A stretch of DNA of 64,000 bases from Thauera aminoaromatica S2. Its GTDB lineage: Bacteria; Pseudomonadota; Gammaproteobacteria; Burkholderiales; Rhodocyclaceae. Shown here piece after piece: positions 63,714 to 64,000 of this stretch. The stretch is taken from contig NZ_AMXD01000002.1 in the NCBI RefSeq assembly GCF_000310185.1, positions 50,459 through 114,458 of the forward strand. The letters are read 5' to 3'. The first letter of the stretch is position 1. Each line of letters begins with the position of its first letter. The notes under the pieces are model-generated. The model saw nothing but the letters and a program-made list of their open reading frames with translations. It was not told where the DNA came from and searched no databases. The position numbers were made by a program, and so were the translations under genes.

Positions 63714-64000
63714 ATGAGCCAACTCATTGAAGTGAAAGTACCCGACATCGGCGATTTCGACGCGGTGCCGGTGATCGAGCTGTTCGTGAAGGTGGGCGAC
63801 ACCATCAAGGTCGACGACGCGATCGCGACGCTCGAATCCGACAAGGCCACCATGGACGTGCCGTCCTCGGCCGCCGGCGTGGTCAAGGAAGTGCTGGTCG
63901 CGATCGGCGACAAGGTGTCCGAGGGCACGGTGCTGATCAAGCTCGAGGCGGCGGGCGCCGCAGCGGCGGCCCCGGCGCCGGCTGCGGCCGCCGCACCCGC
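63714..64000 (+). CDS. aceF: pyruvate dehydrogenase E2 (dihydrolipoamide acetyltransferase), 5' part
   Basis: The first 95 residues encode one complete lipoyl domain (IEVKVPDIGDFDAVPVIELF) with the lipoylated Lys in ESDKATMDVPS at about residue 44. The Ala/Pro-rich swivelling linker begins at the window edge. The peripheral-subunit-binding and acetyltransferase domains lie beyond 64000, so the number of lipoyl domains is not known. Confidence 0.93.
   Translation, partial: MSQLIEVKVPDIGDFDAVPVIELFVKVGDTIKVDDAIATLESDKATMDVPSSAAGVVKEVLVAIGDKVSEGTVLIKLEAAGAAAAAPAPAAAAAP

Noticed and set aside
60858..63722. Minus-strand frame of 954 codons opposite aceE
   Set aside because: Composition is typical of an antisense frame, and aceE is unambiguous.

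Overview
The window is a high-GC chromosomal segment of a betaproteobacterium. The gene content points to the Rhodocyclales, most likely Thauera/Azoarcus/Aromatoleum. The reasons are a BoxR/BzdR-type regulator (XRE helix-turn-helix fused to a shikimate-kinase-like domain) beside a benzoate-CoA ligase and a Liv-type transporter, a class I polyhydroxyalkanoate cluster with PhaR, an XylR/DmpR-like sigma-54 activator, and an octaheme cytochrome c with a membrane cytochrome b. The genus is an inference from gene content; no rRNA gene is present.

Layout. 1-2145: 3' part of a sigma-54 activator, then a tandemly duplicated tRNA triplet (Ala-Glu-Asp twice, minus strand), each copy with its own promoter. 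2146-10258: an FAD-linked 2-hydroxyacid dehydrogenase, a patatin, rimO, and the PHA genes phaR, phaB, phaB, phaC. 10365-15594: a small membrane protein, pgeF, rluD, bamD and malate synthase G. 15886-23921: a benzoate uptake and activation block of ridA, livF-G-M-H-K, benzoate-CoA ligase and boxR. The spaced motif TGCA-N6-TGCA recurs at three promoters here and probably marks BoxR operators. 24272-25893: tRNA-fMet and tRNA-Thr, a 54-residue membrane protein behind a LexA-like box, a ProQ/FinO protein and a small membrane protein. 25948-28235: cytochrome b plus octaheme cytochrome c, with an FNR-like site placed for anaerobic activation. 28440-35337: diguanylate cyclase, PEP-CTERM protein, MscS channel, a small exported protein, pirin, a vapC remnant, RIO kinase and VF530.

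35506-49736 is an accessory, probably defence, island on one strand. It holds a type I restriction-modification locus with two different hsdM genes and an AlbA_2/HATPase-type gene between hsdM and hsdS. Upstream of it lies a 1714-residue protein that joins a DnaQ-like exonuclease, a complete RecQ helicase and a complete UvrD helicase. The island ends near tRNA-Ala(CGC) and two tandem copies of a 105-bp REP-like element. No integrase or att repeat was found.

50391-64000 returns to core functions: the tightly packed folD-purE-purK-tsaC operon, a K+/H+-type antiporter, a PAS-rich histidine kinase with a FixJ/TodT-like response regulator, a divergent Liv-type substrate-binding protein, then aceE and the start of aceF.

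No CRISPR array, insertion sequence, rRNA gene or phage gene was seen. The observations most worth following are the exonuclease-RecQ-UvrD fusion with the dual-HsdM system, the TGCA-N6-TGCA regulon, the LexA-box small protein, and the FNR-like site of the octaheme cytochrome.
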